A stretch of 64,000 bases of DNA from Martinezella rhizogenes (GTDB lineage: Bacteria > Pseudomonadota > Alphaproteobacteria > Rhizobiales > Rhizobiaceae): positions 62,001 to 126,000 of the forward strand of contig JAAMEZ010000036.1 in NCBI GenBank assembly GCA_013322215.1, in the 5' to 3' direction. Numbering within the stretch: the first letter of the stretch is position 1; each line of letters starts with the position of its first letter. The translations under genes were made by a program, and so were the position numbers. The notes beneath the pieces are model-generated. The model was not told where the DNA came from. It worked only from the letters and a program-made list of their open reading frames with translations, and made no database searches. Positions 25,743 through 34,451 of this stretch are shown here, piece by piece.

Positions 25743-26575
25743 ACGAAAGCCGCTCAGTCTTCCAAAACATCCTCATCTATCTCGGCGCCCTATTTATCCT
25801 CATCTGGTCCGCCGGTCCGTTCATCTGGCAGTTTTCGACATCGCTCCAGCTCGACAAGGCGCTGACCGAAGGCACGCCCTCGCTCATACCGAACCCGTTC
25901 ACGCTGGAGCATTACTACAACGCCTTCGTCGAAAAGGGCCTGCATCACTATGTGCTGAATTCGCTCGTCGTTTCGCTTGCGACCACCGCTCTATGCCTGA
26001 TCGTCGGTTCGCTGGCGGCCTTTTCGCTGTCGCGCCTCGATGTGAAGGGACGCTTCGGCATTCTGACGGTCATCCTGTCGGTATCGATGTTTCCGCAGAT
26101 CGCTCTTGTCGGGCCGCTCTATCTCATCGCTTCCGATCTCGGACTGCTCGACACCTATACAGCGCTGATCATCACCTATCTCGCCCTCGGATTGCCGCTC
26201 GTAACCTGGGTACTATTCGGCTATTTCGAAACGCTGCCGCGCGAGATCGACGAGGCGGCCCGCATGGACGGCGTCGGTCCGGTCGGCCTGCTCTGGCATA
26301 TCATCCTGCCAATGTCGCTGCCGAGCCTTGTCACCACCGGCTTGCTTGCCTTCATCACCGCCTGGAACGAGTTCCTGTTCGCGCTGGCCTTTACCTCGGA
26401 CAGCGACAGCCAGACGATCCCGGTCGGCATCGCGAATTTCACCAACCAATATTATGTGCCCTGGGGAGACATCGCCGCCGCATCGGCCGTCGTCACCGTG
26501 CCGCTCATCATTTTGGTGCTCTTCTTCCAACGACATATCATCGAAGGCCTGACCCAAGGCGGAATCAAGGAATAA
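25739..26575 (+). CDS. CUT1 ABC importer permease, MalG type
   Basis: 278 aa from ATG 25739 (ATGA overlap with the upstream permease). It has six hydrophobic segments and the MalG EAA motif IDEAARMDGVGPVGLLWHIILP. The stop is five bases before the next gene. It forms the channel with the MalF-type subunit for the substrate bound by the protein at 23462. Family call is certain; the sugar is not. Confidence 0.92.
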   Translation: MNESRSVFQNILIYLGALFILIWSAGPFIWQFSTSLQLDKALTEGTPSLIPNPFTLEHYYNAFVEKGLHHYVLNSLVVSLATTALCLIVGSLAAFSLSRLDVKGRFGILTVILSVSMFPQIALVGPLYLIASDLGLLDTYTALIITYLALGLPLVTWVLFGYFETLPREIDEAARMDGVGPVGLLWHIILPMSLPSLVTTGLLAFITAWNEFLFALAFTSDSDSQTIPVGIANFTNQYYVPWGDIAAASAVVTVPLIILVLFFQRHIIEGLTQGGIKE

Positions 26576-26580
26576 AGGCA

Positions 26581-27399
26581 ATGCGCAAGGACATAAAAGT
26601 CGGCTGCCAGACGTTTACATGGGAAATGCTCGGCAATGCCTGGACGGGAACGGCAGACGATCTGCTCTCGGCGATTTCCGCCGGCGGCTATTCCGGCATC
26701 GAAATCACCGACACCATGATCGGCCGCTATGCCGCAGACCCGCATGCCTTTGCAAATGCGTTGAAAGACTGCGGCCTGACACTCGTCTCCTTTGCCTTCG
26801 GCTCGAAGAGCGGCTTTACGCTGGCCGACGCGATGAAGGACGATCTGGCGACCGCAAAGCGCTGGATCGATTATGCCGCGCATTTCCCGGGCGCACTCGT
26901 TTCCATCGGCTCGGCGACCGTCGTTTCCGACGGCCCGCGCGACGACAAGTTCGCCATTGCCGGCGAGTTCTACAATCGCGCCGGAGAGCTGGGCAAGGCA
27001 GCCGGCGTCGAGATCGCCGTGCATCCGAGCTCGCATCACAATACGCTGCTGTTCGACCGCGCCGATTACGACCGCATCTTCGCCTTGCTCGACCCGAGCC
27101 TGGTCGGCTGGGTGCCCGATACGGGCCATATCCTGCGAGGACATGCCAACATGCTTGACACGATGCGCACCTATCAGGACCGTATCCGCTACCTGCATCT
27201 GAAGGATGTCGATGCGCAGGGCCGATGGGCGATGCTCGGCAAGGGGGTTCTCGATACGCCGGCCGTGATCGATCTCGTCTCGGCAGCCCCACGCTTCAAT
27301 GGCTGGCTGGTGCTGGAGGAAGAATCCGAGACGGCCGGCGCCGATCCTGCCGCCGCGGTCAAAGCCAATCGCCAAACCATGCGCGTCTACGGCGCATAA
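26581..27399 (+). CDS. Sugar phosphate isomerase/epimerase (TIM barrel)
   Basis: 272 aa from ATG 26581; longer readings upstream belong to another frame of the permease gene. AP-endonuclease-2/xylose-isomerase-like barrel: VGCQTFTWEMLGNAWTG, YSGIEITDTMIGRY, probable ligands in VEIAVHPSSHHN, WVPDTGHIL, RYLHLKDVD and a C-terminal VLEEESE. Enzymes of this type isomerise sugars or act on 3-keto sugars made by Gfo/Idh partners. The next gene is such a dehydrogenase (12-bp gap), which supports a joint pathway. Confidence 0.87.
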   Translation: MRKDIKVGCQTFTWEMLGNAWTGTADDLLSAISAGGYSGIEITDTMIGRYAADPHAFANALKDCGLTLVSFAFGSKSGFTLADAMKDDLATAKRWIDYAAHFPGALVSIGSATVVSDGPRDDKFAIAGEFYNRAGELGKAAGVEIAVHPSSHHNTLLFDRADYDRIFALLDPSLVGWVPDTGHILRGHANMLDTMRTYQDRIRYLHLKDVDAQGRWAMLGKGVLDTPAVIDLVSAAPRFNGWLVLEEESETAGADPAAAVKANRQTMRVYGA

Positions 27400-27410
27400 G
27401 GAAGAGAACC

Positions 27411-28487
27411 ATGATCGAAAAGGAACGTCGCCGTCTTCGCGTCGGAGTGCTCGGCTGCGGGCCGATCGCGCAATTCGCGCATCTGGAATCCTGCGTCAAG
27501 GCGAGAAATGCCGATCTCTACGCGATCTGCGACGCGGCCCCCGATCTTCTGGCCCGCATGGGCGCGACCTATGAACCGCAGAAGATATACGACAATTATG
27601 ATGCCATGCTGGCCGATCCCGATCTGGAAGCCGTGATCGTCGCGACGTCTGACGCCTATCACGTGCCGATGTCCATAAAGGCGCTCGAGGCCGGGAAACA
27701 TGTGCTCTGCGAAAAGCCGATCGGCGTGTCCGTCGAGGAAGGGCAGCAACTTGCCGATGCCGTGCGCGGATCAGGCAAGATCCTGCAGGTCGGGCACATG
27801 AAACGCTTCGATCCGGCTCTTGAGGCGGCGCGCGATTTCGTGCGCGGCGATATAGGCCAGATCTTTGCGATGAAGGCGTGGTATTGCGATTCCACCCACC
27901 GCTATACCAATACGGATGCAGTCCAGCCCCTGCCCGTCACCAGTAAGCTTGCGCGCAAGCCATCAGGCAATCCCAAGGCTGACCTCAGGCAATATTTCAT
28001 GCTGGCGCATGGCTCGCATCTGGTCGACACCGCGCGCTTCTTCTGCGGAGAGATCGTCGCCGTTCGCGCCCGGCTTCTGGAACGTGCCGGTGCCTATTGC
28101 TGGTTCGTGGAGACCGAGTTTGCCAATGGCGCCCTCGGCCATCTGGACCTGACGGTTGCCGTGCGTATGGATTGGCATGAGGGCTTCCAGCTTTACGGCG
28201 AGAACGGCTCAGTCCTCGCAAAGACCTTCAATCCCTGGTATTTCCGCTCAAGCGAAGTCGAAATCTTCCACGAGAAGGATGCGACGAGCCGAAAGCCGCT
28301 TGGCGCGGACGGCCATTTCTTCCGCCGACAGCTGGAAGGGCTTGCCGACACGGCGTTGAAGGGTACGCCGATGCGCGGCGCCAATGTCGAGGACGGCCTG
28401 GCATCCATCCGCGCAATGGTGGCGATCGCCCGATCGGTGGAACGGGGCGAGCGCGTCGAACTCGCATCGGTCTCGGGAGCGGTCTGA
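27411..28487 (+). CDS. Gfo/Idh/MocA-family sugar dehydrogenase
   Basis: 358 aa from ATG 27411 behind GGAAGAGA. The NAD-binding opening is VGVLGCGPIAQFAHLESC and the family lysine lies in CEKPIGVS. The substrate domain holds KRFDPALEAARDFV and a H-x-x-D-T-A-R-F segment (HGSHLVDTARFF). It probably oxidises an imported glycoside or sugar at one hydroxyl. It shares its last base with the start of the next isomerase gene (TGATG), so expression is coupled. The substrate might be a disaccharide by analogy with ThuB-type enzymes, but this is only analogy. Confidence 0.88.
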   Translation: MIEKERRRLRVGVLGCGPIAQFAHLESCVKARNADLYAICDAAPDLLARMGATYEPQKIYDNYDAMLADPDLEAVIVATSDAYHVPMSIKALEAGKHVLCEKPIGVSVEEGQQLADAVRGSGKILQVGHMKRFDPALEAARDFVRGDIGQIFAMKAWYCDSTHRYTNTDAVQPLPVTSKLARKPSGNPKADLRQYFMLAHGSHLVDTARFFCGEIVAVRARLLERAGAYCWFVETEFANGALGHLDLTVAVRMDWHEGFQLYGENGSVLAKTFNPWYFRSSEVEIFHEKDATSRKPLGADGHFFRRQLEGLADTALKGTPMRGANVEDGLASIRAMVAIARSVERGERVELASVSGAV

Positions 28488-29305
28488 TGCAGATCGGGAT
28501 CTTCGCCAAGACCTTTCCCGGAACGGAGCCGCTCGGCGTTCTCTCGGCAGTGCGCGACAGCAGTTACGCATGCGCGCAGTTCAATCTCGCCTGCTGCGGT
28601 CTCCCGTCCATGCCCGACGCCGTTTCGGAAACGACGATCGCAGCGGTTCGCTCGGCCGTCGGCGCGACAGGCATCTCGCTTGCCGCCCTGTCGGGCACCT
28701 ACAACATGGCTCACCCCGATATTGCAGTTCGTCGGACCGGCCTTACCCAACTCGCCGTCGTCATCGAAACGGCGGCGGCACTTTCCATTCCGCTGGTAAC
28801 GCTTTGCACCGGAACACGCGACCCGAACGACCAATGGGCCTATCATCCCGACAATGGCGATCCTTCCGCCTGGGCCGACATGGCGGCCGAAATGTCGAAG
28901 GCTCTGGAGCTGGCGGAACGGCATGACGTCGATCTCGGCATCGAGCCGGAGCAGGCCAATATCGTCACATCGGCAGGCGATGCGCGGCGGCTGATCGACG
29001 AGATGGGATCGCGGCGGCTGCGCATCGTGCTCGATCCCGCCAATCTCTTCGAACAGGCGACGCCGGCACAGGCGCGGGCAATCGTCGCAGAGGCGATCGA
29101 AACCTCAGCCGGTTACATCGCGCTGGCGCATGCCAAGGATCGCCACGGCGATGGCCGCTTCGCAACCGCGGGGCAAGGGGTGGTGGATTTCGCCGATTTC
29201 ATCGCGCGGCTGCGCTCCGTGAATTTCGACGGCCCGCTCGTGACGCATGGTCTTTCGGCTTCCGAAGCACCCGGCGTCGCAGGCTTCCTCAAGGCATTGA
29301 TCTGA
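28487..29305 (+). CDS. Sugar phosphate isomerase/epimerase (TIM barrel), second copy in operon
   Basis: 272 aa, starting on the last base of the dehydrogenase gene. TIM-barrel isomerase with IGIFAKTFPG, AALSGTYNMAHPD, a metal-site set in LGIEPEQANIV, IVLDPANLFEQ, LAHAKDRHGDGRF and a final LVTHGLSASEAPG. It belongs to the same superfamily as the product of 26581 but is clearly a different enzyme. Two isomerases in one operon suggest consecutive steps such as cleavage of a keto-glycoside followed by epimerisation. The reaction is not assignable from sequence. Confidence 0.86.
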   Translation: MQIGIFAKTFPGTEPLGVLSAVRDSSYACAQFNLACCGLPSMPDAVSETTIAAVRSAVGATGISLAALSGTYNMAHPDIAVRRTGLTQLAVVIETAAALSIPLVTLCTGTRDPNDQWAYHPDNGDPSAWADMAAEMSKALELAERHDVDLGIEPEQANIVTSAGDARRLIDEMGSRRLRIVLDPANLFEQATPAQARAIVAEAIETSAGYIALAHAKDRHGDGRFATAGQGVVDFADFIARLRSVNFDGPLVTHGLSASEAPGVAGFLKALI

Positions 29306-30129
29306 TGGCAAAGAAATTGTTCAAGCGCGACGATGCGGAACTTGCCGTCTATGAGGATGGGCAGGGGCTTCCGGTCGTCTTCCAGCATGGTCTTGGCGGC
29401 GATGAGATGCAGGTGGCGCAGAATGTCCCCGCAGCGGCTATTCACCGACTGACGCTGGAGTGCCGTGGACATGGTGCATCCGCGCTCGGCAATGCCCGGC
29501 CCTTTTCGATCCGTATGTTTGCCGAGGACGTTTTGGCCGCGACCACCGCATACGGATTTGACCGCTTCATCGTCGGCGGTATTTCGATGGGCGCGGCCAT
29601 TGCCCTGCATTTTGCCCATCATCACCCCCACCGGGTCGTCGGGCTCGTTCTCGTGCGCCCCGCCTGGACCTTCGAGGCATCGCCGGACAATCTCGCGCCG
29701 ATCCGCATGGTTGCTGCCCTGATCCTCTCCAACCAGATCGAGGAGGCCAAAAGGCGTTTTGTCTCCTCCGAAATAGGGCGACGAATCGCCTCCGAGGCGC
29801 CGGACAATTTCTCCTCCCTGCTTGGCTACTTCGACAGGCCGGATGCTGCCGCCTTTGCATCGGTACTGGCTGATATCGCTGCAGACGGACCGGATGTGCC
29901 GCAGGCCGCTGCCGCCGCTCTCGCCGTGCCCACCCTGATCATCGGCAACCAGCACGACGCAATCCATCCGCTCTCCCGTGCACAAGCGCTCGCCAATGTC
30001 ATTCCCGGCGCAGGCTTTGTCGAAGTCACAGCCAAGGCTATCGATAAAAACAGGCACTTTGCCGAAGTCCAAGACGCCATTGCTCATTTTCTAGCACCCA
30101 AAACAATCCGGAGCTTCGTTCCATCATGA
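29305..30129 (+). CDS. Alpha/beta hydrolase
   Basis: 274 aa, again overlapping the previous stop by one base (TGATG). The alpha/beta-hydrolase core is clear: oxyanion region VVFQHGLGGDEMQ, nucleophile elbow VGGISMGAA (Ser in GISMG), acid in GNQHDAIHP and His in NRHFAEV. There is no signal peptide. Members include esterases, lactonases and C-C hydrolases; in this sugar operon a lactonase or deacylase role is plausible. It is translated just before the RPE-like epimerase, which overlaps it by four bases. Confidence 0.87.
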   Translation: MAKKLFKRDDAELAVYEDGQGLPVVFQHGLGGDEMQVAQNVPAAAIHRLTLECRGHGASALGNARPFSIRMFAEDVLAATTAYGFDRFIVGGISMGAAIALHFAHHHPHRVVGLVLVRPAWTFEASPDNLAPIRMVAALILSNQIEEAKRRFVSSEIGRRIASEAPDNFSSLLGYFDRPDAAAFASVLADIAADGPDVPQAAAAALAVPTLIIGNQHDAIHPLSRAQALANVIPGAGFVEVTAKAIDKNRHFAEVQDAIAHFLAPKTIRSFVPS

Positions 30130-30851
30130 CGTCCAGACCCCTTTCCGGCCCGGCGGCCATCGCGGCGCTTCCCCGCAACAGACTTCTCGGCGAATTCTCG
30201 CTCTGGTCGGCCGATCTTGCCAATATGGAAGCCGATCTCAAACGCATCGAAGCCTATGTCGATCTGCATCATATCGATGTCGCCGATGCGCGCTTTACGC
30301 CCGGCTTTCTGTTTTTCCCGGATTTTGTCGCACGCATCGCCAAGTCGACCGCCAAGCCGATCCATGTGCATCTCATGGTCGAGGCTGAAATCGTCGAGGA
30401 GCAGACGCGCCAATTCATTGAGGCGGGCGCGGATTTGATCAGCGTCCATGCCGAAAACGGCGATGCCGGCTTGCGCGCAATTGCGCTTGCCAAAGAGCTG
30501 GGTGCCGAAGCCGGCGTGGTGCTGCGGCTGGAAACACCCGTTTCGGCAATCGAACCTTTCATCGATCACGTAGCCTTCGTGACGCTGCTCGGAACCTCGA
30601 TCGGCGTCAAGGGACAAAGCCTTTCCGAAAAGGCCTGCGACCGGTTGATCGAGGCTCGTTCCCTCCTGAGGAAGGCAGGTCGCGAGGAGCAGGTGATCCT
30701 GGCGGCCGATGGCGGCATTCGGGAACAAACGGTGCCACTCCTGCGCCAAGCCGGAGCTCAGACCGTGGTTCTCGGATCGCTGGCATTCGGCGACAAGGAC
30801 CTCGGCGCCCGGATCGCCTGGCTGCATGGATTGGAGAGCCGGGTTTCGTGA
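30126..30851 (+). CDS. Ribulose-phosphate 3-epimerase-like enzyme (RPE/AlsE family)
   Basis: 241 aa (beta/alpha)8 barrel. The divalent-metal motifs HHIDVADARFTPGF and IHVHLMVE match the 'H-D-M-D-G...D-H-L-M' positions of ribulose-phosphate 3-epimerases, with some substitutions. AADGGI near the C-terminus carries the second catalytic Asp. The sequence diverges from housekeeping Rpe, so a related substrate such as allulose 6-phosphate is possible. It directly precedes a ROK sugar kinase, as alsE does near alsK, which supports phosphorylation followed by 3-epimerisation to a ketose phosphate of central metabolism. Substrate inferred. Confidence 0.83.
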   Translation: MTSRPLSGPAAIAALPRNRLLGEFSLWSADLANMEADLKRIEAYVDLHHIDVADARFTPGFLFFPDFVARIAKSTAKPIHVHLMVEAEIVEEQTRQFIEAGADLISVHAENGDAGLRAIALAKELGAEAGVVLRLETPVSAIEPFIDHVAFVTLLGTSIGVKGQSLSEKACDRLIEARSLLRKAGREEQVILAADGGIREQTVPLLRQAGAQTVVLGSLAFGDKDLGARIAWLHGLESRVS

Positions 30852-31885
30852 AAAAGGTCGCTCTTGCATTCGATCTGGGTGGAACGGAGCTTCGCGCCGC
30901 GCTTGTCGATGACATGGGATCTCTTCTATCGTTCGCGTCCCTGTCGACGGATGCCGCCGGAGGTCCCGCCGCCGTCATCCGGCAGATCGAACTGCTGGCG
31001 GAAACCGTACTGGCGGAAACGCCCGATCTTTCTCCGATCGGGATCGGGATCGGCGCGCCCGGCCCGCTCGATCCGGACGCCGGTGTCGTCATTGCCGCCC
31101 CGACGCTGGTTGGATGGCATGAGGTTCCGCTGGCGGACATTCTCCACCACCACTTCCAGCTGCCCGTGCGGCTTGAAAACGACGCGAACGCCGCAGCGCT
31201 CGGCGAATGGCGATACGGCGCCGGTCGTGGTACGGGGTCGATGGTGTTCGTCACGGTATCGACCGGCATCGGCGGCGGCGTGATTGCCAACGGCCGGATT
31301 TTGCACGGCCGACGAGGCCTGGCCGCAGAGATCGGCCATATGACGATCACGAGCGAAGGTGAGCGATGCTTTTGTGGTGCCGTCGGCTGTTTTGAAGCCA
31401 TTGCCTCCGGCACCGCGCTCGGCAGGCGGGCAACTGCCCGCACCAGGGCGTTCGACGGATCGATGCTGCGCAGCCTTGCCGCCGATACAGACGTAACCGG
31501 GCGACATGTCGTGGACGCTGCGCGAAAAGGCGACGCGCTGGCCGTGGAGCTGCTGAATGCAGAGGCGCGGTGGCTGGGGATAGGCTTTACCAACCTGCTT
31601 CACCTCTATTCCCCCGACGTGCTGGTCATGGGCGGTGGAATATCGCACGGCTTCGATCTTCTGCACGATCAACTGGTGGCAACGGTTCGCGAGCGCGCCA
31701 TGCCCGCCTATCGCAACGTACCGATTGTTGCCGCACAACTCGGACGGCATGCCGGGCTCATCGGCGCAGCCAGTCTCATCTTCGACGGCTACGGAGAGAC
31801 CGGCTTTAGGCAGATGCGTTTAGAAAGCGCGGACAATCCTGGCACAGATATGTCCGCCGGTAAAAAGGAGGCCAGCAATGGCTAA
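30848..31885 (+). CDS. ROK-family sugar kinase
   Basis: 345 aa with a GTG start at 30848 overlapping the epimerase stop. The ATP-binding phosphate loop is ALAFDLGGTELRAALVD and the catalytic/sugar site is RLENDANAAALGEW. The ROK zinc motif is intact (GHMTI followed by CFCGAVGCFEAIASG). No helix-turn-helix precedes it, so it is a kinase rather than a ROK repressor. It would phosphorylate the free hexose released in the cytoplasm and feed the RPE-like epimerase. The last bases overlap the ATPase gene at 31878. Confidence 0.9.
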   Translation: MKKVALAFDLGGTELRAALVDDMGSLLSFASLSTDAAGGPAAVIRQIELLAETVLAETPDLSPIGIGIGAPGPLDPDAGVVIAAPTLVGWHEVPLADILHHHFQLPVRLENDANAAALGEWRYGAGRGTGSMVFVTVSTGIGGGVIANGRILHGRRGLAAEIGHMTITSEGERCFCGAVGCFEAIASGTALGRRATARTRAFDGSMLRSLAADTDVTGRHVVDAARKGDALAVELLNAEARWLGIGFTNLLHLYSPDVLVMGGGISHGFDLLHDQLVATVRERAMPAYRNVPIVAAQLGRHAGLIGAASLIFDGYGETGFRQMRLESADNPGTDMSAGKKEASNG

Positions 31886-32963
31886 TCTCAAGCTCCGCAG
31901 CGCTCGCAAATCCTACGGCGCCCTCGAGGTCATCAAGGGCATCGATCTGGATGTGGACGACCGTGAGTTCGTCGTTTTCGTCGGCCCTTCCGGCTGCGGA
32001 AAATCGACACTTCTGCGCATGATTGCCGGTCTGGAAAAAATAACCGGCGGCGATCTGATGATCGATGGCACCCGTTCGAACGATATCGATCCGTCGCAAC
32101 GTGGTCTGGCGATGGTGTTCCAATCCTACGCGCTCTACCCACACATGACAGTCGCGGAAAATATGGGCTTTGCGTTGAGAATTGCCGGTGTTTCGACAGG
32201 CGAGCGCGATCAGAAGGTCAGGGAAGCCGCAAAGATTCTGGAATTGACCCATCTGCTCGACCGCCGGCCGAAGGATCTGTCGGGCGGCCAGCGCCAGCGC
32301 GTAGCCATCGGCCGCGCGATCGTTCGCAATCCGAAGATCTTTCTGTTCGATGAACCGCTTTCCAATCTCGACGCGGCCCTACGCGTCAACATGCGGCTGG
32401 AGCTGATGCGCCTGCACGATGAGCTGGCCGCAACGATGATCTATGTCACCCACGACCAGATCGAGGCGATGACCATGGCCGACAAGATCGTCGTCTTGAA
32501 CAGTGGCCGCATCGAGCAGGTCGGCTCGCCACTTGCTCTTTACAATAATCCTGCAAACATCTTCGTGGCCGGCTTCATCGGTTCACCGAAAATGAACCTG
32601 CTGCCGGCAACGGCTGAGACCATCGGCCCAGATGGCATATCCGTGGCATTGGGCGGCGGGAGCACCATGACCGTTCCAGTCTTTTCCGAAAAGGTGAAGG
32701 TAGGGTCAAAACTGACGCTTGGAATCCGCCCCGAACATATCCGTATCGGCCAAGGCGATCAGTTTACAGGACAGGTCGTGCTTGCAGAGCGGCTTGGGGG
32801 CCTGACGATCTTTCACGTCGCTACCGCATCGGGTCATTCGCTTGTCGTCCAGACAGAAGGCGCCGACAGCACCCCACTCCATACACCGATCTCACTCCAT
32901 ATCGATCCGGGCATGTGTCATCTCTTCGACGATGAGGGAAAATCGCTCGCCAAGCTGAATTGA
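31878..32963 (+). CDS. CUT1 ABC importer ATPase (UgpC/MsmX type)
   Basis: 361 aa, start ATG 31878 behind AAGGAGG and inside the end of the kinase gene. It has Walker A GPSGCGKST, Q-loop FQSYALYPHMTV, signature LSGGQRQRVAIGRA, Walker B IFLFDEPLSNLD and a switch His in YVTHDQIEAMTMADK. A TOBE regulatory domain follows from about residue 240. It is the only intact CUT1 ATPase in the window and closes the ten-gene operon. Because two other CUT1 importers nearby have no ATPase of their own, it may serve several transporters, as MsmX-type proteins do elsewhere. Confidence 0.93.
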   Translation: MANLKLRSARKSYGALEVIKGIDLDVDDREFVVFVGPSGCGKSTLLRMIAGLEKITGGDLMIDGTRSNDIDPSQRGLAMVFQSYALYPHMTVAENMGFALRIAGVSTGERDQKVREAAKILELTHLLDRRPKDLSGGQRQRVAIGRAIVRNPKIFLFDEPLSNLDAALRVNMRLELMRLHDELAATMIYVTHDQIEAMTMADKIVVLNSGRIEQVGSPLALYNNPANIFVAGFIGSPKMNLLPATAETIGPDGISVALGGGSTMTVPVFSEKVKVGSKLTLGIRPEHIRIGQGDQFTGQVVLAERLGGLTIFHVATASGHSLVVQTEGADSTPLHTPISLHIDPGMCHLFDDEGKSLAKLN

Positions 32964-33235
32964 CGATCGCGCGACGTCGTCCTATCCCTTGGGGCAGAAA
33001 ATGGTTGCCGGACATCTCCTTGGACGGATTGTAACTGTTTAGGCGGTCCCCACATGCCTTCCAACTTGCCACGAAGTGCCGATCTCGCTGATGAATTCGG
33101 GAAGCGCCGTCGGCTGGCAACCTTATCGGCTGACGACGACGCGGCAACCCTCAAACATCCGGCTTGGTACAAACGTGCTCGGGCCGCTCACCGCCGAGCG
33201 CTCCTGAGCTGTGTCGCGGTGGAGATCCTTTGGGC

Positions 33236-34369
33236 ATGAGCAGCGCGGGTCTCATCGCTCTCGATAACGGCTGTCGCGGCGCGGCCGCAGGTTTGCTGCT
33301 GATGATGGCTGCCGTTTTTCTGCGCCATCGCCCCGTGGAATTCATTCGCGCCGCCTTGACTGCGGCGGGTGCCGCCTCCGCGATTATCGACGCGCCGGGT
33401 TTACCGTCGGAGTGGCACTGGGCAAGGCTACCACTCATTGCACTCTCATCGAGCGGCTCGGTCGCCTTCTGGCTCTGGGCACGGGTGGTTTTCGACGACG
33501 ATTTTGTCTTTCGGCCCTGGCATCGCGATGTCTGGATCGCTCTGGTAAGCCTGACGCTGATAGCTTCCTATGGCATCGTAGCAGGCTCCGCTGCCTCGGC
33601 GATCAATCGGATTCTTACGCTCGCCAATCTCAGCTTCGGGCTGCTCGCAGTGATGCAGACGATTGCGAGTTGGCGAATGGATCTGGTTGCCGGGCGGCGG
33701 CGATTGCGCGTCGCCGTACTGATGGGGACGCTTGCTTATATCGCGGTCAATGCGATCGCCAATCTCTCGTCCGTGGCCATCCTGACATGGTCTGCCGCGG
33801 CGCGAAACCTCGCCAACGGGCTTGGTCTTTGCTTGCTGGCGGCGCTTGCTGGCTGGAGCGTGTTCCGCACGGCATCGCTCGATCAGACAGTTACCCCTGA
33901 ACGGGCCGCTACATCCGCCGGCAGGTTCTCTTCTGCCCCGATCGGAACGGACGGCGGTCCGGGAATTGAACCGGCACTTCTCGGTCGCCTGGAACGCTTG
34001 ATGACGAGCGAGCGCATATATCGCCGTGAAGGACTGACTATCGGCTCTCTCGCCGCGCTGATGAGTCTGCCGGAATATCGCTTGCGTCAAATCATCAACG
34101 AAGGTCTTGGCTACCGCAATTTCAACGCCTTCCTCAACCGGTATCGGATCGATGAAGCCAAGATGGCTCTGGCTGATCCCAGCCAAAAGGACGTGTCGAT
34201 CCTGACGATCGCCATGGATGCCGGCTTCCAGTCGCTCGGCCCGTTCAACCGAGCCTTCAAGGCAGAAACAGGCCTGACGCCGACCGAATTTCGTCGGCAG
34301 GCTCTTCTTCGGGGGCTTGCTGGGCCACACAACGAAGCAAGGAATTTTACAATCGGCAAGCCGCGATGA
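33236..34369 (+). CDS. AraC-family regulator with membrane-spanning N-terminus
   Basis: 377 aa from ATG 33236; the ribosome site (GGAG) is rather distant. The first ~220 residues contain about six or seven hydrophobic segments (for example AAGLLLMMAAVFL, VWIALVSLTLIASYGIVAG), so the sensor part is in the inner membrane. The last ~100 residues are an AraC DNA-binding domain (GLTIGSLAALMSLPEYRLRQ, LTIAMDAGFQSLGPFNRAFK). This architecture is frequent next to serine hydrolase genes in alphaproteobacteria, and the next gene is one. It probably senses a membrane or periplasmic signal and controls that gene. Confidence 0.85.
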   Translation: MSSAGLIALDNGCRGAAAGLLLMMAAVFLRHRPVEFIRAALTAAGAASAIIDAPGLPSEWHWARLPLIALSSSGSVAFWLWARVVFDDDFVFRPWHRDVWIALVSLTLIASYGIVAGSAASAINRILTLANLSFGLLAVMQTIASWRMDLVAGRRRLRVAVLMGTLAYIAVNAIANLSSVAILTWSAAARNLANGLGLCLLAALAGWSVFRTASLDQTVTPERAATSAGRFSSAPIGTDGGPGIEPALLGRLERLMTSERIYRREGLTIGSLAALMSLPEYRLRQIINEGLGYRNFNAFLNRYRIDEAKMALADPSQKDVSILTIAMDAGFQSLGPFNRAFKAETGLTPTEFRRQALLRGLAGPHNEARNFTIGKPR

Positions 34370-34451
34370 GAAATCGGCAAGTCGTTTTCCAATTTTCGGC
34401 GAGAATGCGTGGGTTCCGCGCGGCATAGTCTCCGCGAGATAGGAGACCACC

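Noticed and set aside
33054..33239. 61-codon frame before the AraC gene
   Set aside because: No ribosome site, no domain; overlaps the likely promoter region of the AraC gene.
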